Shown: positions 38,138 to 46,281 of the stretch, in pieces | How the letters are laid out: each line of letters starts with the position of its first letter | Numbering within the stretch: the first letter of the stretch is position 1 | Assembly (NCBI GenBank): GCA_030694365.1 | Contig: JAUXYM010000045.1 | Coordinates: forward strand, 1 to 46,281 | Direction: 5' to 3' | Origin: Nevskia sp. | GTDB taxonomy: Bacteria; Pseudomonadota; Gammaproteobacteria; Nevskiales; Nevskiaceae | Length of the DNA: 46,281 nucleotides | Translations under genes and position numbers: made by a program | Notes under the pieces: model-generated | The model's input: only the letters and a program-made list of their open reading frames with translations | Database searches by the model: none | Told to the model about the DNA's origin: nothing

Positions 38138-39277
38138 TCAATACCTTTTGGCCACTTCTTCCAGCATCACTTCCGTCGCGCCGCCGCCGATGGCCAGCAC
38201 GCGTGCATCGCGCCACAGGCGCTCGATGGCGGTTTCGCGGATGAAACCCATGCCGCCGTGGAACTGCTGGCAGGTCTGCACCACCTCGTTGACCAGCTCG
38301 CCGGTCAGTGCCTTGAGCATGGAGACGTCCTGCACGATGTCGTGGCCCTGGGTCACGCGCCAGGCGCAGTGGTACATGAAGGCGCGTGCGGCACGCGTCT
38401 TCGCGTCCAGCATGGCCAGGCGCTGGCGAATCACCTGCTGGTCCCACAGCGGGCCGCCGAAGGCCTGGCGCTGGCGCACGTAGTCGAGCGTGAGCTTGAG
38501 CGCCTGCTGGCAATGGCCGACGGCCATGGCACCCAGCGCGATGCGTTCTGTCTGGAAGTTTTTCATGACCGAATAAAAACCCTTGCCCTCCTCGCCCAGC
38601 AAATTCCAGGCAGGAATGCGCACGTTGTCGAAGATCAGCTCGGCGGTGTCGGACGACAGCCAGCCGGTTTTCTTGAGCGCACGGCCGACGGTGAAGCCCG
38701 GCGTGCCCTTCTCGACGATGAACATCGAGATGTCGCGCTTGCCCGGGCCGGTCTTGGCGGCGACGAAGTACAGGTCGGCGTGCACACCGTTGGTGATGAA
38801 CATCTGGGTGCCGTTGATGACCCAGTCGTCGCCATCCCTTTTTGCCGTGCTGCGGATACCCGCCACGTCGGAGCCGGCGCCCGGCTCGGTGATGCCGACC
38901 GCAGTGATCAGCTCGCCGGCGATCACCTTCTTCATGTATTTGTCTTTTTGCGCCGCATTGCCCGCATGGTGCAAATGCGGGCTGGCCATGTCGGTGTGGA
39001 CCAGCACGGTGATGATGAAGCCGGCAAAGGTGGACTGCGACAGCGCCTCGGCAAACACCAGGTTGGTCATCGCGTCGCTGTCGGCGCCGCCGTATTTTTC
39101 CTCGTACATCAGGCCGAACAGGCCGGCCTGGCCCATGCGCTTGAGGACTTCGCGCGGCACAAAGCCCTGTTCTTCCCAGGCGGCGGCGTGCGGCTCCACC
39201 TCTTTGGTGATGAAGCGGGCGATCTGGTCGCGCAGGGATTCGTACTCGGGCGTGTCGTAAATGGAGGCGTTGGACAT
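38138..39277 (-). CDS. Acyl-CoA dehydrogenase (isovaleryl- or citronellyl-CoA type)
   Basis: A 379-residue flavoprotein. Signatures: GITEPGAGSDVAGIRSTAKR, WVINGTQMFITNGVHADLYF, ERIALGAMAVGHCQQALKLT, and the C-terminal FHGGMGFIRETAIERLWRDA and LAIGGGATEVMLEE. The general family removes two hydrogens from the acyl chain, passing electrons to ETF. In this cluster the likely substrate is isovaleryl-CoA, giving methylcrotonyl-CoA. The sequence style also recalls citronellyl-CoA dehydrogenase (AtuD), so a terpene acid is a real alternative. Confidence 0.88.
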   Translation of the reverse strand: MSNASIYDTPEYESLRDQIARFITKEVEPHAAAWEEQGFVPREVLKRMGQAGLFGLMYEEKYGGADSDAMTNLVFAEALSQSTFAGFIITVLVHTDMASPHLHHAGNAAQKDKYMKKVIAGELITAVGITEPGAGSDVAGIRSTAKRDGDDWVINGTQMFITNGVHADLYFVAAKTGPGKRDISMFIVEKGTPGFTVGRALKKTGWLSSDTAELIFDNVRIPAWNLLGEEGKGFYSVMKNFQTERIALGAMAVGHCQQALKLTLDYVRQRQAFGGPLWDQQVIRQRLAMLDAKTRAARAFMYHCAWRVTQGHDIVQDVSMLKALTGELVNEVVQTCQQFHGGMGFIRETAIERLWRDARVLAIGGGATEVMLEEVAKRY

Positions 39278-39317
39278 TTTTGCGTTGTTCTGAAAAATTT
39301 TCTATTTCCCCACCGTT

Positions 39318-39388
39318 CGCGTTGAGCTTGGTCTGTCCTGAGCTTGCCGAAGGGTCGAAACGCCTTCGACAAGCTCAGGCCGAACGGG
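39318..39388. repeat. Inverted repeat of Burkholderiales style
   Basis: CCTGAGCTTGCCGAAGG (39337-39353) and CCTTCGACAAGCTCAGG (39363-39379) pair with one mismatch, with more outer matches (GTTCG... to CGAAC). This phrase is a widespread intergenic repeat in Burkholderiales as I remember it. It lies in the 136-base gap between carboxyltransferase and dehydrogenase genes. Confidence 0.8.
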
Positions 39389-39413
39389 AGAGGCAAGGAG
39401 GATCACATGTGCC

Positions 39414-41048
39414 TCACATGCGGAAAACGCCGAACTTCGGCTCGGGAATCGGTGCGTTCAGGCTGGCGCGCAGCCCCAGCGCCAGCACGCGGCGCGTGTC
39501 GGCCGGGTCGATCACGCCGTCGTCCCAGAGCCGCGCGCTGGAGTAATAGGGGTGCGACTGGTGCTCGAACTGGTCCAGCATCGGCTGCTTGAAGGCTTTT
39601 TCTTCCTCGGCGCTCCAGCTGCCGCCTTTGGCCTCGATCGCGTCGCGCCGCACGCTGGCCAGCACGGAAGAAGCCTGTTCGCCGCCCATGACGCAGATGC
39701 GTGCGTTCGGCCACATCCACAAAAAGCGCGGGCTGTAGGCGCGGCCGCACATGCCGTAGTTGCCGGCGCCGAAGCTGCCGCCGATGATGATGGTGAACTT
39801 GGGCACCTGGGCGGTGGCCACGGCCATCACCATCTTGGCGCCGTGGCGCGCAATGCCTTCGGCCTCGTACTTGCGCCCGACCATGAAGCCGGTGATGTTC
39901 TGCAGAAACACCAGCGGGATCTTGCGCTGGCAGCACAGCTCGATGAAATGCGCGCCCTTTTGCGCCGACTCGCTGAACAGGATGCCGTTGTTGGCAATGA
40001 TGCCGACCGGCATGCCTTCAATATGCGCAAAACCCGTCACCAGCGTGGCGCCGAAGCGCGCCTTGAACTCGTCGAACTCGCTGCCGTCCACGATGCGGGC
40101 AATGATTTCGCGCACGTCATAAGGCTTGCGCGTGTCGGTGGGCACCACGCCGTACACCTCGTCTGCTGCAAATTCAGGAGCACGTGGCGCACGGCTGACA
40201 AGGACTTCAGGCACTTTTCTATTGAAATTTGCGTTCAGGTTGGCCACCGCCGAGCGGGCCAGCGCCAAGGCGTGGGCATCGTTCTGCGCCAGGTAGTCGG
40301 CCACGCCCGACAGGCGGGTGTGCACGTCGCCGCCGCCCAGGTCTTCGGCGGTGACGATTTCGCCGGTGGCGGCTTTCACCAGCGGCGGGCCGCCCAGAAA
40401 GATGGTGCCCTGGTTCTTGACGATGATGGTTTCGTCGCTCATGGCCGGCACATAGGCGCCGCCGGCCGTGCAGCTGCCCATGACCACGGCGATCTGTGCA
40501 ATGCCCTGCGCGCTCATGTTGGCCTGGTTGTAGAAAATGCGGCCGAAGTGGTCGCGGTCGGGAAACACCTCGTCCTGGTTCGGCAAATTGGCACCGCCCG
40601 AATCCACCAGGTAAATGCAGGGCAGGCGGTTTTGCTGCGCCACTTCCTGCGCGCGCAAATGCTTTTTGACCGTCATCGGGTAGTAGGTACCGCCCTTCAC
40701 CGTTGCGTCGTTGCACACAATCATGCAGTCCACGCCCTTGACCCGGCCTATGCCGGTGATCACGCCGGCGCAGGGTGCGCTGTCGCTGCCATCGCGGTCG
40801 GGGTACATGGCCAGCGCCGCCAGCGGGGCCAGTTCCAGAAAGGGTGTGCCCGGGTCCAGCAGCATCTGCACCCGCTCACGCGGCGGCAGCTTGCCGCGTG
40901 CCACGTGTTTGGCCCGGGCCGCTTCACCGCCGCCGGCAGCGGCCTTGGCCACCTGCAGCTTCAGGTCGTCCACCAGCGCGCGCATGGCAGCGGCATTGGC
41001 CTGAAAGTCGGCCGAGCGGGCGTTGAGTTTTGTCTCCAGAACAGGCAT
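39414..41048 (-). CDS. Biotin-dependent acyl-CoA carboxylase beta subunit (carboxyltransferase)
   Basis: A 544-residue protein started at the ATG at 41048 ([20 protein letters not shown]), with GAGGAATCT directly upstream; the frame to 41237 enters the divergent promoter. Carboxyltransferase motifs: [80 protein letters not shown] and [20 protein letters not shown]. These fit methylcrotonyl- or geranyl-CoA carboxylase beta subunits (LiuB/AtuC). It transfers CO2 from biotin to the acyl-CoA. It is the first gene of the cluster, divergent from the AraC regulator. Confidence 0.93.
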   Translation of the reverse strand: MPVLETKLNARSADFQANAAAMRALVDDLKLQVAKAAAGGGEAARAKHVARGKLPPRERVQMLLDPGTPFLELAPLAALAMYPDRDGSDSAPCAGVITGIGRVKGVDCMIVCNDATVKGGTYYPMTVKKHLRAQEVAQQNRLPCIYLVDSGGANLPNQDEVFPDRDHFGRIFYNQANMSAQGIAQIAVVMGSCTAGGAYVPAMSDETIIVKNQGTIFLGGPPLVKAATGEIVTAEDLGGGDVHTRLSGVADYLAQNDAHALALARSAVANLNANFNRKVPEVLVSRAPRAPEFAADEVYGVVPTDTRKPYDVREIIARIVDGSEFDEFKARFGATLVTGFAHIEGMPVGIIANNGILFSESAQKGAHFIELCCQRKIPLVFLQNITGFMVGRKYEAEGIARHGAKMVMAVATAQVPKFTIIIGGSFGAGNYGMCGRAYSPRFLWMWPNARICVMGGEQASSVLASVRRDAIEAKGGSWSAEEEKAFKQPMLDQFEHQSHPYYSSARLWDDGVIDPADTRRVLALGLRASLNAPIPEPKFGVFRM

Positions 41049-41160
41049 AGATTCCTCACAGCGGCGCCGGCGGCCGCGCATGGGCCACACCTTAACGCCA
41101 ATACCGCAGCTTAGGCGCAAAAGCCGCCAGACGGCCGCCACACAGGTTGCAAATCGTGCC

Positions 41161-41176
41161 AGCTTGCGCCAAACTT
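41161..41176. promoter_or_regulatory. Candidate operator in the divergent promoter
   Basis: The 16-base sequence AGCTTGCGCCAAACTT lies 5 bases before the AraC-type gene start and in the 133-base region shared with the carboxyltransferase promoter. An exact copy occurs at 29589-29604, at the far end of the cluster. A 16-base match in a window this size can occur by chance, so this is weak. Confidence 0.3.
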
Positions 41177-41181
41177 GGCCC

Positions 41182-42231
41182 ATGTCCGTCCGCCCCCCGC
41201 CCGCCACCCCGGCCCAGCCGGCTGCCGCCACCCCCATGGCCTTTGCACGGGTGATGGCGGCGGCGTACGAACTTTACGGTCGCAGCCCCGCCAACGCCCT
41301 GAAGCTGGCACAGATCACGCCATCCCGGCTGCAGCAACCCGAGGCCCGCATCACGGCACGCCAGATGGAAGTGTTGTCCGGCACGGCGATGCAGGAGCTC
41401 GACGACGAAGCCCTGGGCGCCTTCTCGAGAAAACTGCCTTGGGGCAGCTACGGCATGCTGGCCCGGGCCTCGCTCAGCGCGCCCGACCTGGGCGTGGCCC
41501 TCAAACGCTGGTGCCGCCACCACGCCCTGCTGGCGGGCGACATTGCCCTGAAGCTGGTCGTCACCGGCGACAGCGCCGCCATCACGATCGAGGAGCGCAC
41601 CGACCTGGCCCGGCATGGCCAAGGCGCGCGCGAGTTCTGCCTGGTGCACGTGCTGCGCAACATCCACGGCCTGGCCTGCTGGTACATCGACTCCCGCATT
41701 GCGCTGCAGGGCGCGCGCTTCCCCTTTGCCGCACCGCCACATGCCGATGCCTATGGGCTGATGTTTCCCGGCCCGGTCCGTTTTGATGCCGCGCAGGCCG
41801 AAATCCGCTTCGACGCGCGTTACCTCGCCCTGCCCTTGCGCCGCGACGAAAAAGCCCTGCAGCACATGCTGCAGCGCGCCCTGCCGCTGACGGTGCTGCA
41901 ATACCGGCGCGACCGCCTGCTGGTGCAGCAGGTGCGGCAGGTGCTGGCCGCCCACCCCGACCAGGCGCACAACGCCGACGGGGTGGCGGCGCTGCTGAAC
42001 ATCTCGGCGCGCACGCTGCACCGCCAACTGAAGGAAGAAGGCGCGAACCTGCAGCAACTGAAAGACGAGGTGCGCTGCGACCGCGCGAAAGACCTGCTGT
42101 ACCGCAGCGACAAACCGGTCAAGCAGGTGGCGGCGGCCGTGGGATTTTTGAACGAAAAGAGTTTTACCCGGGCCTTTCGCGCATGGACGGGCACGAGTCC
42201 GGGGGAGTTTCGCAAGGGCTTTATGGGGTGA
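41182..42231 (+). CDS. AraC-family transcriptional regulator
   Basis: A 349-residue protein from the ATG at 41182 ([20 protein letters not shown]); an upstream ATG at 41023 lies inside the divergent gene. The N-terminal 200 residues are the arabinose-binding-like domain of the OruR/ToxR-type AraC subgroup. The C-terminal part has two helix-turn-helix units: [20 protein letters not shown] and [20 protein letters not shown], then [17 protein letters not shown]. It probably senses an intermediate of the adjacent acyl-CoA pathway and controls the divergent cluster, by position only. Confidence 0.92.
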   Translation: MSVRPPPATPAQPAAATPMAFARVMAAAYELYGRSPANALKLAQITPSRLQQPEARITARQMEVLSGTAMQELDDEALGAFSRKLPWGSYGMLARASLSAPDLGVALKRWCRHHALLAGDIALKLVVTGDSAAITIEERTDLARHGQGAREFCLVHVLRNIHGLACWYIDSRIALQGARFPFAAPPHADAYGLMFPGPVRFDAAQAEIRFDARYLALPLRRDEKALQHMLQRALPLTVLQYRRDRLLVQQVRQVLAAHPDQAHNADGVAALLNISARTLHRQLKEEGANLQQLKDEVRCDRAKDLLYRSDKPVKQVAAAVGFLNEKSFTRAFRAWTGTSPGEFRKGFMG

Positions 42232-42323
42232 GCAGCGTGCCGGCCAACGGCGCAGGCAGCCCGGCGGTTTAACGCTTGGTTCAGGGCCTGGTTCAGGGCC
42301 TGTAAACGCCATTTTCCCAAACA

Positions 42324-42676
42324 GGGGTAAAATACCCCCGTTGCTGCAATTTAGCTTTCCTTTGCAGCAGCGCCAGTCTGACACGGTCCACGGCACCTCA
42401 CATGCCGCACCGCACCATTTTGGCCGGTAATACCGGCCCTCCCGGTCGTCAAACTCCCCCAGCGGCGAGCTTCACCCCGGTCTCTTTTCCTCCCCTGACC
42501 GAATTTTTTGACATAAGTCAGTGACCGGATTGATCTTCGGCTGATTGGCGCTCAGTCCTACAGCACGCATGCCCTCGGGCATGCGATTATTTCGTTGACC
42601 GGTTTTCTAACCAGAACCGTCATACCCGCTTCGCTCATTTGATTCAAACGTGCAAGCTTTTTTGAAAGGTCCCAAA
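42324..42676 (+). promoter_or_regulatory. Structured leader/promoter region of the RNA-binding protein gene
   Basis: The interval 42232-42676 has no gene. It holds three hairpins: GGGGTA-AAA-TACCCC (42324-42338), TGCTGCAA/TTGCAGCA (42342-42369) and CGCATGCC/GGCATGCG with a CTCG-containing loop (42566-42585). A possible promoter is TTGACA at 42508-42513 with TGATCT 17 bases on. A long structured leader is usual for cold-induced RRM proteins, but the promoter is a guess. Confidence 0.4.
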
Positions 42677-43057
42677 ATGGGCAAGAAACTTTACGTCGGC
42701 AACCTCTCCTACTCGGTGAACGACGACTCCCTGCAACAACACTTCTCTGAATTTGGCGCGATCACCTCCGCCAAAGTCATGATGGACCGCGACAGCGGCC
42801 GTTCCAAGGGCTTCGGCTTTGTGGAAATGTCCAGCGACGCAGAAGCCCAGGCAGCCATCAGCGGCATGAACGGCAAGTCCGTTGATGGCCGTGACATGGT
42901 GGTCAATGAGGCCCGTCCGATGGAGCCACGTACCGGCGGCTTCGGCGGCGGCGGTGGTGGTCGTCGTGAAGGCGGCGGCGGCGGTGGTGGCGGCTACGGT
43001 GGTGGTGGCGGCGGCGGCTACGGTGGCGGCGGCGGCGGTGGCCGCAACAGCTACTAA
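42677..43057 (+). CDS. Glycine-rich RRM RNA-binding protein (cold-inducible type)
   Basis: A 126-residue protein from the ATG at 42677, with AAAGG upstream; the frame to 42650 has a weaker start. Residues 1-80 are one RNA-recognition motif with RNP2 KLYVGNLSY and RNP1 KGFGFVEM. The remaining 40 residues are nearly all Gly with Arg and Tyr (GGYGGGGGGGY blocks), an RGG-like disordered tail that can bind RNA and promote condensation. Such proteins act as RNA chaperones, often induced by cold. It is followed by a strong terminator and appears to be monocistronic. Confidence 0.94.
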   Translation: MGKKLYVGNLSYSVNDDSLQQHFSEFGAITSAKVMMDRDSGRSKGFGFVEMSSDAEAQAAISGMNGKSVDGRDMVVNEARPMEPRTGGFGGGGGGRREGGGGGGGGYGGGGGGGYGGGGGGGRNSY

Positions 43058-43074
43058 GCTCTGCTTCTCCATTG

Positions 43075-43105
43075 AAAAAAACCGGCTTTTGGGCCGGTTT
43101 TTTTT
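43075..43105 (+). terminator. Intrinsic terminator of the RRM gene
   Basis: AAAAAACCGGC with loop TTTTGG and GCCGG, followed by eight T. Lies 17 bases after the stop codon. Confidence 0.93.
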
Positions 43106-43131
43106 CGCCTGTCCGCTGCCGGATCAGCCCG

Positions 43132-43298
43132 CTAGTGCTGCAACCTGGAAGTATCGGAACAAGATGAAAGTGATGGATTCGTGCCCAGGGCAAGGCGCAA
43201 GCCGCAGTGAAGGCTGTGCGCCTTCGCAAGGGTTGCAACGCTGCCATGGGTGCGAAGACGCGCTTTCATGTTTCGATATTTTCGGGTTGCAGTACTAG
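43132..43298. mobile_element. MITE-like element with about 40-bp terminal inverted repeats
   Basis: 167 bases bounded by CTAG at both ends. The left end CTAGTGCTGCAACC and the reverse complement of the right end CTAGTACTGCAACC continue to match with few differences through a GTATCGGAACA/ATATCGAAACA phrase and ATGAAAG, for about 40 bases. It is too small to encode a transposase. The right end supplies the last codons and stop of the neighbouring dehydrogenase gene. Confidence 0.75.
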
Positions 43299-44447
43299 AC
43301 CCTTGTTGGGGTTGAGCAGGTACTTGGTGCCGGTGGCGCGCTGGCCGTACACCGCAATCTCTGCGGGTTGCAGCGCCTCGGTCAGCGAGATCTCTTTCGA
43401 ATAACTGCTGGCAAAAGTGGTTTTCAGTTCGTCGGCCACCCGCTGGCGCAGGGCTTGCGCAGCCTCTGTGCCGATGCGCTGCAAAAACGGAAACATCAGC
43501 CAGCCGCCCATGCCCCAGGCCATGCCGAAGTTGCGGACGAACTCGGTGGGGCTGGTGTCCAGGCCGCCGTAGACGTAAACCTGCTTGTGGGTAGTGGAGC
43601 CGTAGCGGCTGTACTCCTTGGCCGTTCGGTTCAGCGCCGCCTCCATGCAGCCGAGAATCTGCCCCGCCAGCTTGCCGCCGCCGGTGGCGTCAAAGGCCAG
43701 GGTGGCGCCGGTGGCCACCAGCGCCTGCGTCAGGTCTTCGAGGAAGGTGGGTGCCGAGGCGTCGCACACATACACAGCGCCCTGCGACTTCAGCAGCGCC
43801 GCCTGTTCCGGTTTGCGCACGATGTTCACCAGGCCGATGCCGTCCTTGAGGCAGATCCGGTTGAGCATCTGCCCCAGGTTGGACGCCGCGGCGGTGTGCA
43901 CCAGGGCCGTGTGGCCCTCGCGGCGCATGGTCTCCACCATGCCCAGCGCCGTCAGCGGGTTCACAAAACACGAGGCGCCCTCGGCCGGCGTGGTGCCCTC
44001 GGGCAGCAGCAGGCATTGCTCGGCCTTGACGCAGCGGTATTGCGCATACATCGCGCCGCCCAGCGTGGCCACCGTCTTGCCCAGCAGCGCCTGCGCGGCA
44101 GGTGCGCTGCCGGCGGACACCACCACACCCGCGCCTTCGTTGCCCACGGGCAGCGCCTGGCCCAGGCGGCCGGCCATGGCTTTCATGGCCGCCAGGGGAA
44201 TCTGCATCGTGACCACGGGGTGGGTGGCCGTTCCTGACAGCTTCGCGGTACGGATGTCGCCCGCGCCGAACAGCAGGCCAATATCGGACGGGTTGATGGG
44301 GGTGGCCTCGATGCGCACCACCACTTCATCGGCGGCAGGGGTGGGCGTGGGCACACTGACCAGCGAGATCTCCAGCAGACCTTCGGGTTTGACGAGGGAT
44401 TGCAGTTGCAGGCCGGTGGGGGTGGGGGGTGTTGTCTTCGTCGTCAT
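43266..44447 (-). CDS. Zinc-binding-type (MDR) alcohol dehydrogenase/quinone oxidoreductase
   Basis: A 393-residue medium-chain reductase. PTPAADEVVVRIEATPINPSD and the GROES-like fold open the protein; LPVGNEGAGVVVSAGSAPAA and ALVHTAAASNLGQMLNRICL form the nucleotide-binding part. The catalytic zinc ligands of classical alcohol dehydrogenases are not evident, so it is more like quinone reductase or enoyl reductase of the superfamily. The last ten codons (LVLQPENIET) and the stop lie in a MITE-like element (43132-43298). It is 37 bases after the acyl-CoA synthetase gene and probably co-transcribed with it. Confidence 0.87.
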   Translation of the reverse strand: MTTKTTPPTPTGLQLQSLVKPEGLLEISLVSVPTPTPAADEVVVRIEATPINPSDIGLLFGAGDIRTAKLSGTATHPVVTMQIPLAAMKAMAGRLGQALPVGNEGAGVVVSAGSAPAAQALLGKTVATLGGAMYAQYRCVKAEQCLLLPEGTTPAEGASCFVNPLTALGMVETMRREGHTALVHTAAASNLGQMLNRICLKDGIGLVNIVRKPEQAALLKSQGAVYVCDASAPTFLEDLTQALVATGATLAFDATGGGKLAGQILGCMEAALNRTAKEYSRYGSTTHKQVYVYGGLDTSPTEFVRNFGMAWGMGGWLMFPFLQRIGTEAAQALRQRVADELKTTFASSYSKEISLTEALQPAEIAVYGQRATGTKYLLNPNKGLVLQPENIET

Positions 44448-44484
44448 GGTTATCTCCGTTGATTCAAATACATCTCTATCTCTA

Positions 44485-46050
44485 TCAGCTGCCAGTAAAC
44501 ACGTCCTGGTAACTCGCCCGCAAATCCCGCTTCAGCAGCTTGCCGCTGGGGTTCTTCGGCAGCGCGTCGGTGAACACAATCGCCTTGGGCGCCTTGAAGT
44601 TGGCAATGTGCTCGCTGCAGTGCGCCAGCACCTGCTGCTCGGTCAGCGCCTGGCCGGCCTTGACCACAATCACCGCCACCACGGCCTCCACCCACTTGGG
44701 GTGCGGCACGCCGACCACTGCCACTTCGGACACGGCGCCCAAGCGGTAAATCATTTCTTCCACCTCGCGGCTGGCCACGTTTTCGCCGCCGGTCTTGATC
44801 ATGTCCTTCTTGCGGTCCACCACGGTGATGAACCCTTCGTCGTCGATGGTGGCCAGATCACCCGAATGGAACCAGCCGCCCTGGAAGGCGGCCCTGGTTT
44901 TCTCCTCGTCGCGAAAGTAGCCCAGCATCAGGTGCGGCGAGCGGTGCACGATCTCGCCGACCGCGCCGGGCGCCACGTCGTTCATGGCGTCGTCCACCAC
45001 ACGCGTTTCCACATTGAGCACGGCGCGCCCGCAGGAACCGGGCCTGCGCAGCTGGTCGTCGGGGCCCAGCATGGTGGCCAGCGGGGCGATCTCGGTCTGG
45101 CCGTAGAGGTTCCAGAAGCCCACGTCGGGCAGGCGCCGCGCCAGCTCGCGCAGCACCTCCACCGGCATGATGGACGCGCCGTAATACCCCTTGCGCAGGC
45201 TGGACAGGTCGGTGCCGTCGAACAAGGGTGAGCGCAGCAGCGCGATCCACACCGTGGGCGGCGCAAAGAAAGAGGTGATGTGGTGCTGCGCCATCAGCGG
45301 CAGCAGGTTGTCGGGTGTCGGCTTGGCCGTGATGATGCTGGTGGCGCCCACATAAATGGCCGGGCCAAAAAACACGTCGAGCTGCGCGCAGTGGTACAGC
45401 GGCAACGCATGCAGCATCACGTCGCCATGGGCAATGCTGGCGTCCACCGCGCAGCTGGCGTACTGCGAGATCACCGCGTCGTGCGTCAGCATGGCGCCCT
45501 TGGGCATGGACTCGGTGCCGCTGGTGTAAACAATCTGCGCCAGGTCGCTGCTGCCCAGCGCCACCTCGGGCGGCGTGCCACGGGTGGCGGCCAGGTCGTC
45601 GAACGAGACCATGCCAGCCACCGGCGGCGTGGCCTCTTCCGACGGCAGCCAGACGAACTGCGTGACGGCCGTGTCCAGCGCCGCAGCGCTACGGGCCAGT
45701 TCGGCCAGGCCCGAGTCGGTGGCCAGCATCTGCGCCTCGGCATGGCGCAGGATGAAGGCCACCTCTTCGGCCTTGAGCATGAAGTTGATCGGCACCAGCA
45801 CCGCACCCAGCCGCGCCAGCGCAAAACGCATGGCCGCAAACCCGTGCGAGTTGCGCGCCAGCACGGCCACCCGGCTCGCGTGGCCCACGCCCCGGCCAGC
45901 GAGCCCGGCGGCCACGCGGTCGACCACCGCATCAAACTCGGCAAAGGTCCAGCGTGTGTTGCCGCAGATCAGGCCGGTTTTGTGGGGGTAACGTTTGGCA
46001 GTGCGGTGCAGCAGGTCGGCAATCGTTTGCCGGCGGATGGCGGGGTTCAT
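44485..46050 (-). CDS. Acyl-CoA synthetase (fatty/aromatic acid-CoA ligase type)
   Basis: A 521-residue adenylating enzyme. P-loop IVYTSGTESMPKGAMLTHDA (a Glu replaces the usual Gly after GT), motif YGQTEIAPLATML, the hinge WFHSGDLATIDDEGFITVVD with RKKDMIKTGGENVASREVEE, and C-terminal LPKNPSGKLLKRDLR with the catalytic Lys. It activates a carboxylic acid to its CoA thioester, probably medium-chain, branched or aromatic. Near a liu/atu-like cluster it could charge isovalerate or a terpene acid, but it lies on the other side of the regulator and RRM gene. The start is the ATG at 46050. Confidence 0.9.
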   Translation of the reverse strand: MNPAIRRQTIADLLHRTAKRYPHKTGLICGNTRWTFAEFDAVVDRVAAGLAGRGVGHASRVAVLARNSHGFAAMRFALARLGAVLVPINFMLKAEEVAFILRHAEAQMLATDSGLAELARSAAALDTAVTQFVWLPSEEATPPVAGMVSFDDLAATRGTPPEVALGSSDLAQIVYTSGTESMPKGAMLTHDAVISQYASCAVDASIAHGDVMLHALPLYHCAQLDVFFGPAIYVGATSIITAKPTPDNLLPLMAQHHITSFFAPPTVWIALLRSPLFDGTDLSSLRKGYYGASIMPVEVLRELARRLPDVGFWNLYGQTEIAPLATMLGPDDQLRRPGSCGRAVLNVETRVVDDAMNDVAPGAVGEIVHRSPHLMLGYFRDEEKTRAAFQGGWFHSGDLATIDDEGFITVVDRKKDMIKTGGENVASREVEEMIYRLGAVSEVAVVGVPHPKWVEAVVAVIVVKAGQALTEQQVLAHCSEHIANFKAPKAIVFTDALPKNPSGKLLKRDLRASYQDVFTGS

Positions 46051-46209
46051 GGTGTCTCCTTTTTTATTTGATACAGACCCAAGTATCCGTCCAGAAGGGC
46101 CTTGCCTGCAGCGGCTCGGGCTTGCGCAGAAAAGGGCATGCCCCCCGCGTCACAATGGTTGTCGCCTCCTTAGACTCAAGAACCCCGGGGGCGGCGATGA
46201 AGGACATTA

Positions 46210-46281
46210 GTGGCACGTTACGGACAATCATTCAAAGACCGGGCAGTAGCTCGGCTGTTGCCGCCAGAGAGCGCAGCACTG
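46210..46281 (+). CDS. Transposase N-terminus, cut by window edge
   Basis: 24 codons from a GTG at 46210, with AAGGA five bases upstream: VARYGQSFKDRAVARLLPPE continuing SAAL. This is the start of an IS3-type OrfA helix-turn-helix protein by resemblance. The element's left end should lie in 46051-46209 (candidate near TGGTTGTCGCC at 46153), but no inverted partner is in the window. An insertion sequence at the end of the right block may be relevant to how that block moved. Confidence 0.55.
   Translation, partial: MARYGQSFKDRAVARLLPPESAAL

Noticed and set aside
39552-41114. 520-residue frame opposite the carboxyltransferase gene
   Set aside because: His/Gly/Val-rich shadow of a recognised enzyme.
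41092-42396. 434-residue frame opposite the AraC-type gene
   Set aside because: Shadow of the regulator, whose helix-turn-helix motifs are clear.
43618-45231. 537-residue plus-strand frame spanning two genes
   Set aside because: Runs opposite both the dehydrogenase and acyl-CoA synthetase genes; no ribosome site or motif.

Overview
The window reads as two blocks of GC-rich proteobacterial DNA with different character. Positions 1 to about 29.5 kb look like the chromosome of a gammaproteobacterium of the Nevskiales/Xanthomonadales kind. The signs are a thiS-thiG-trmB cluster, glnE overlapping hldD, tandem OmpA proteins, a LpxH-like phosphoesterase and many short REP-type palindromes. Positions of about 29.6 kb to the right end look like Comamonadaceae (Burkholderiales) DNA: a complete leucine/isovalerate-type catabolic cluster, a glycine-rich RRM protein, and repeat families of a different style. 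The taxonomic labels are inference from gene order, protein character and repeats; no search was run.

Left block. 1-3.4 kb: an incomplete lipoprotein with a long Gly-Thr-Thr repeat tract, then two tandem OmpA-family proteins, all on the minus strand. 3.5-4.8 kb: a DadA-like FAD oxidoreductase. 5.0-8.7 kb: glnE and hldD (4-base overlap), followed by an opposite-strand tRNA-Gly(CCC). 8.9-11.9 kb: thiS, a REP element, thiG, trmB and a Tas-like aldo-keto reductase. 12.1-14.0 kb: an orphan ModA-like binding protein and a DUF1338 protein. 14.1-14.8 kb: an AbrB/PIN toxin-antitoxin pair. 14.8-16.7 kb: a SHOCT-domain protein and a methyltransferase. 16.8-17.95 kb: what appears to be a single mobile integron gene cassette, with a foldable attC site and two unknown genes but no integrase. 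18.1-22.6 kb: a four-gene ABC export system (two FtsX-type permeases, ATPase, membrane fusion protein). 22.7-25.5 kb: the LpxH-like enzyme, REP elements, an outer-membrane barrel and a VapBC pair. 25.6-29.5 kb: acetyl-CoA synthetase and an MHS-type MFS transporter, each followed by a clear terminator.

Right block. From 41.05 kb down to 29.7 kb, on the minus strand: carboxyltransferase subunit, acyl-CoA dehydrogenase, enoyl-CoA hydratase, an alpha/beta hydrolase, a DUF4126 membrane protein, biotin carboxylase subunit, a hydroxyacid dehydrogenase, HMG-CoA lyase, a YbaK-DUF1289 protein and a DsbA-type isomerase. Together dehydrogenase, two-subunit carboxylase, hydratase and lyase can take isovaleryl-CoA (or a terpene-derived acyl-CoA) to acetyl-CoA and acetoacetate. 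An AraC-type regulator is divergent from the cluster at 41.2 kb. Beyond it lie a cold-inducible-type RNA-binding protein, a MITE-like element that supplies the end of a zinc-binding-type dehydrogenase gene, an acyl-CoA synthetase, and the first 24 codons of a transposase cut by the window edge.

Most notable points: the attC-bounded cassette; the abrupt change of genome style at 29.5-29.7 kb (recent transfer or assembly chimera); the duplicated and palindromic 5' end of the biotin carboxylase gene; and several repeat families placed inside operons or at gene ends.
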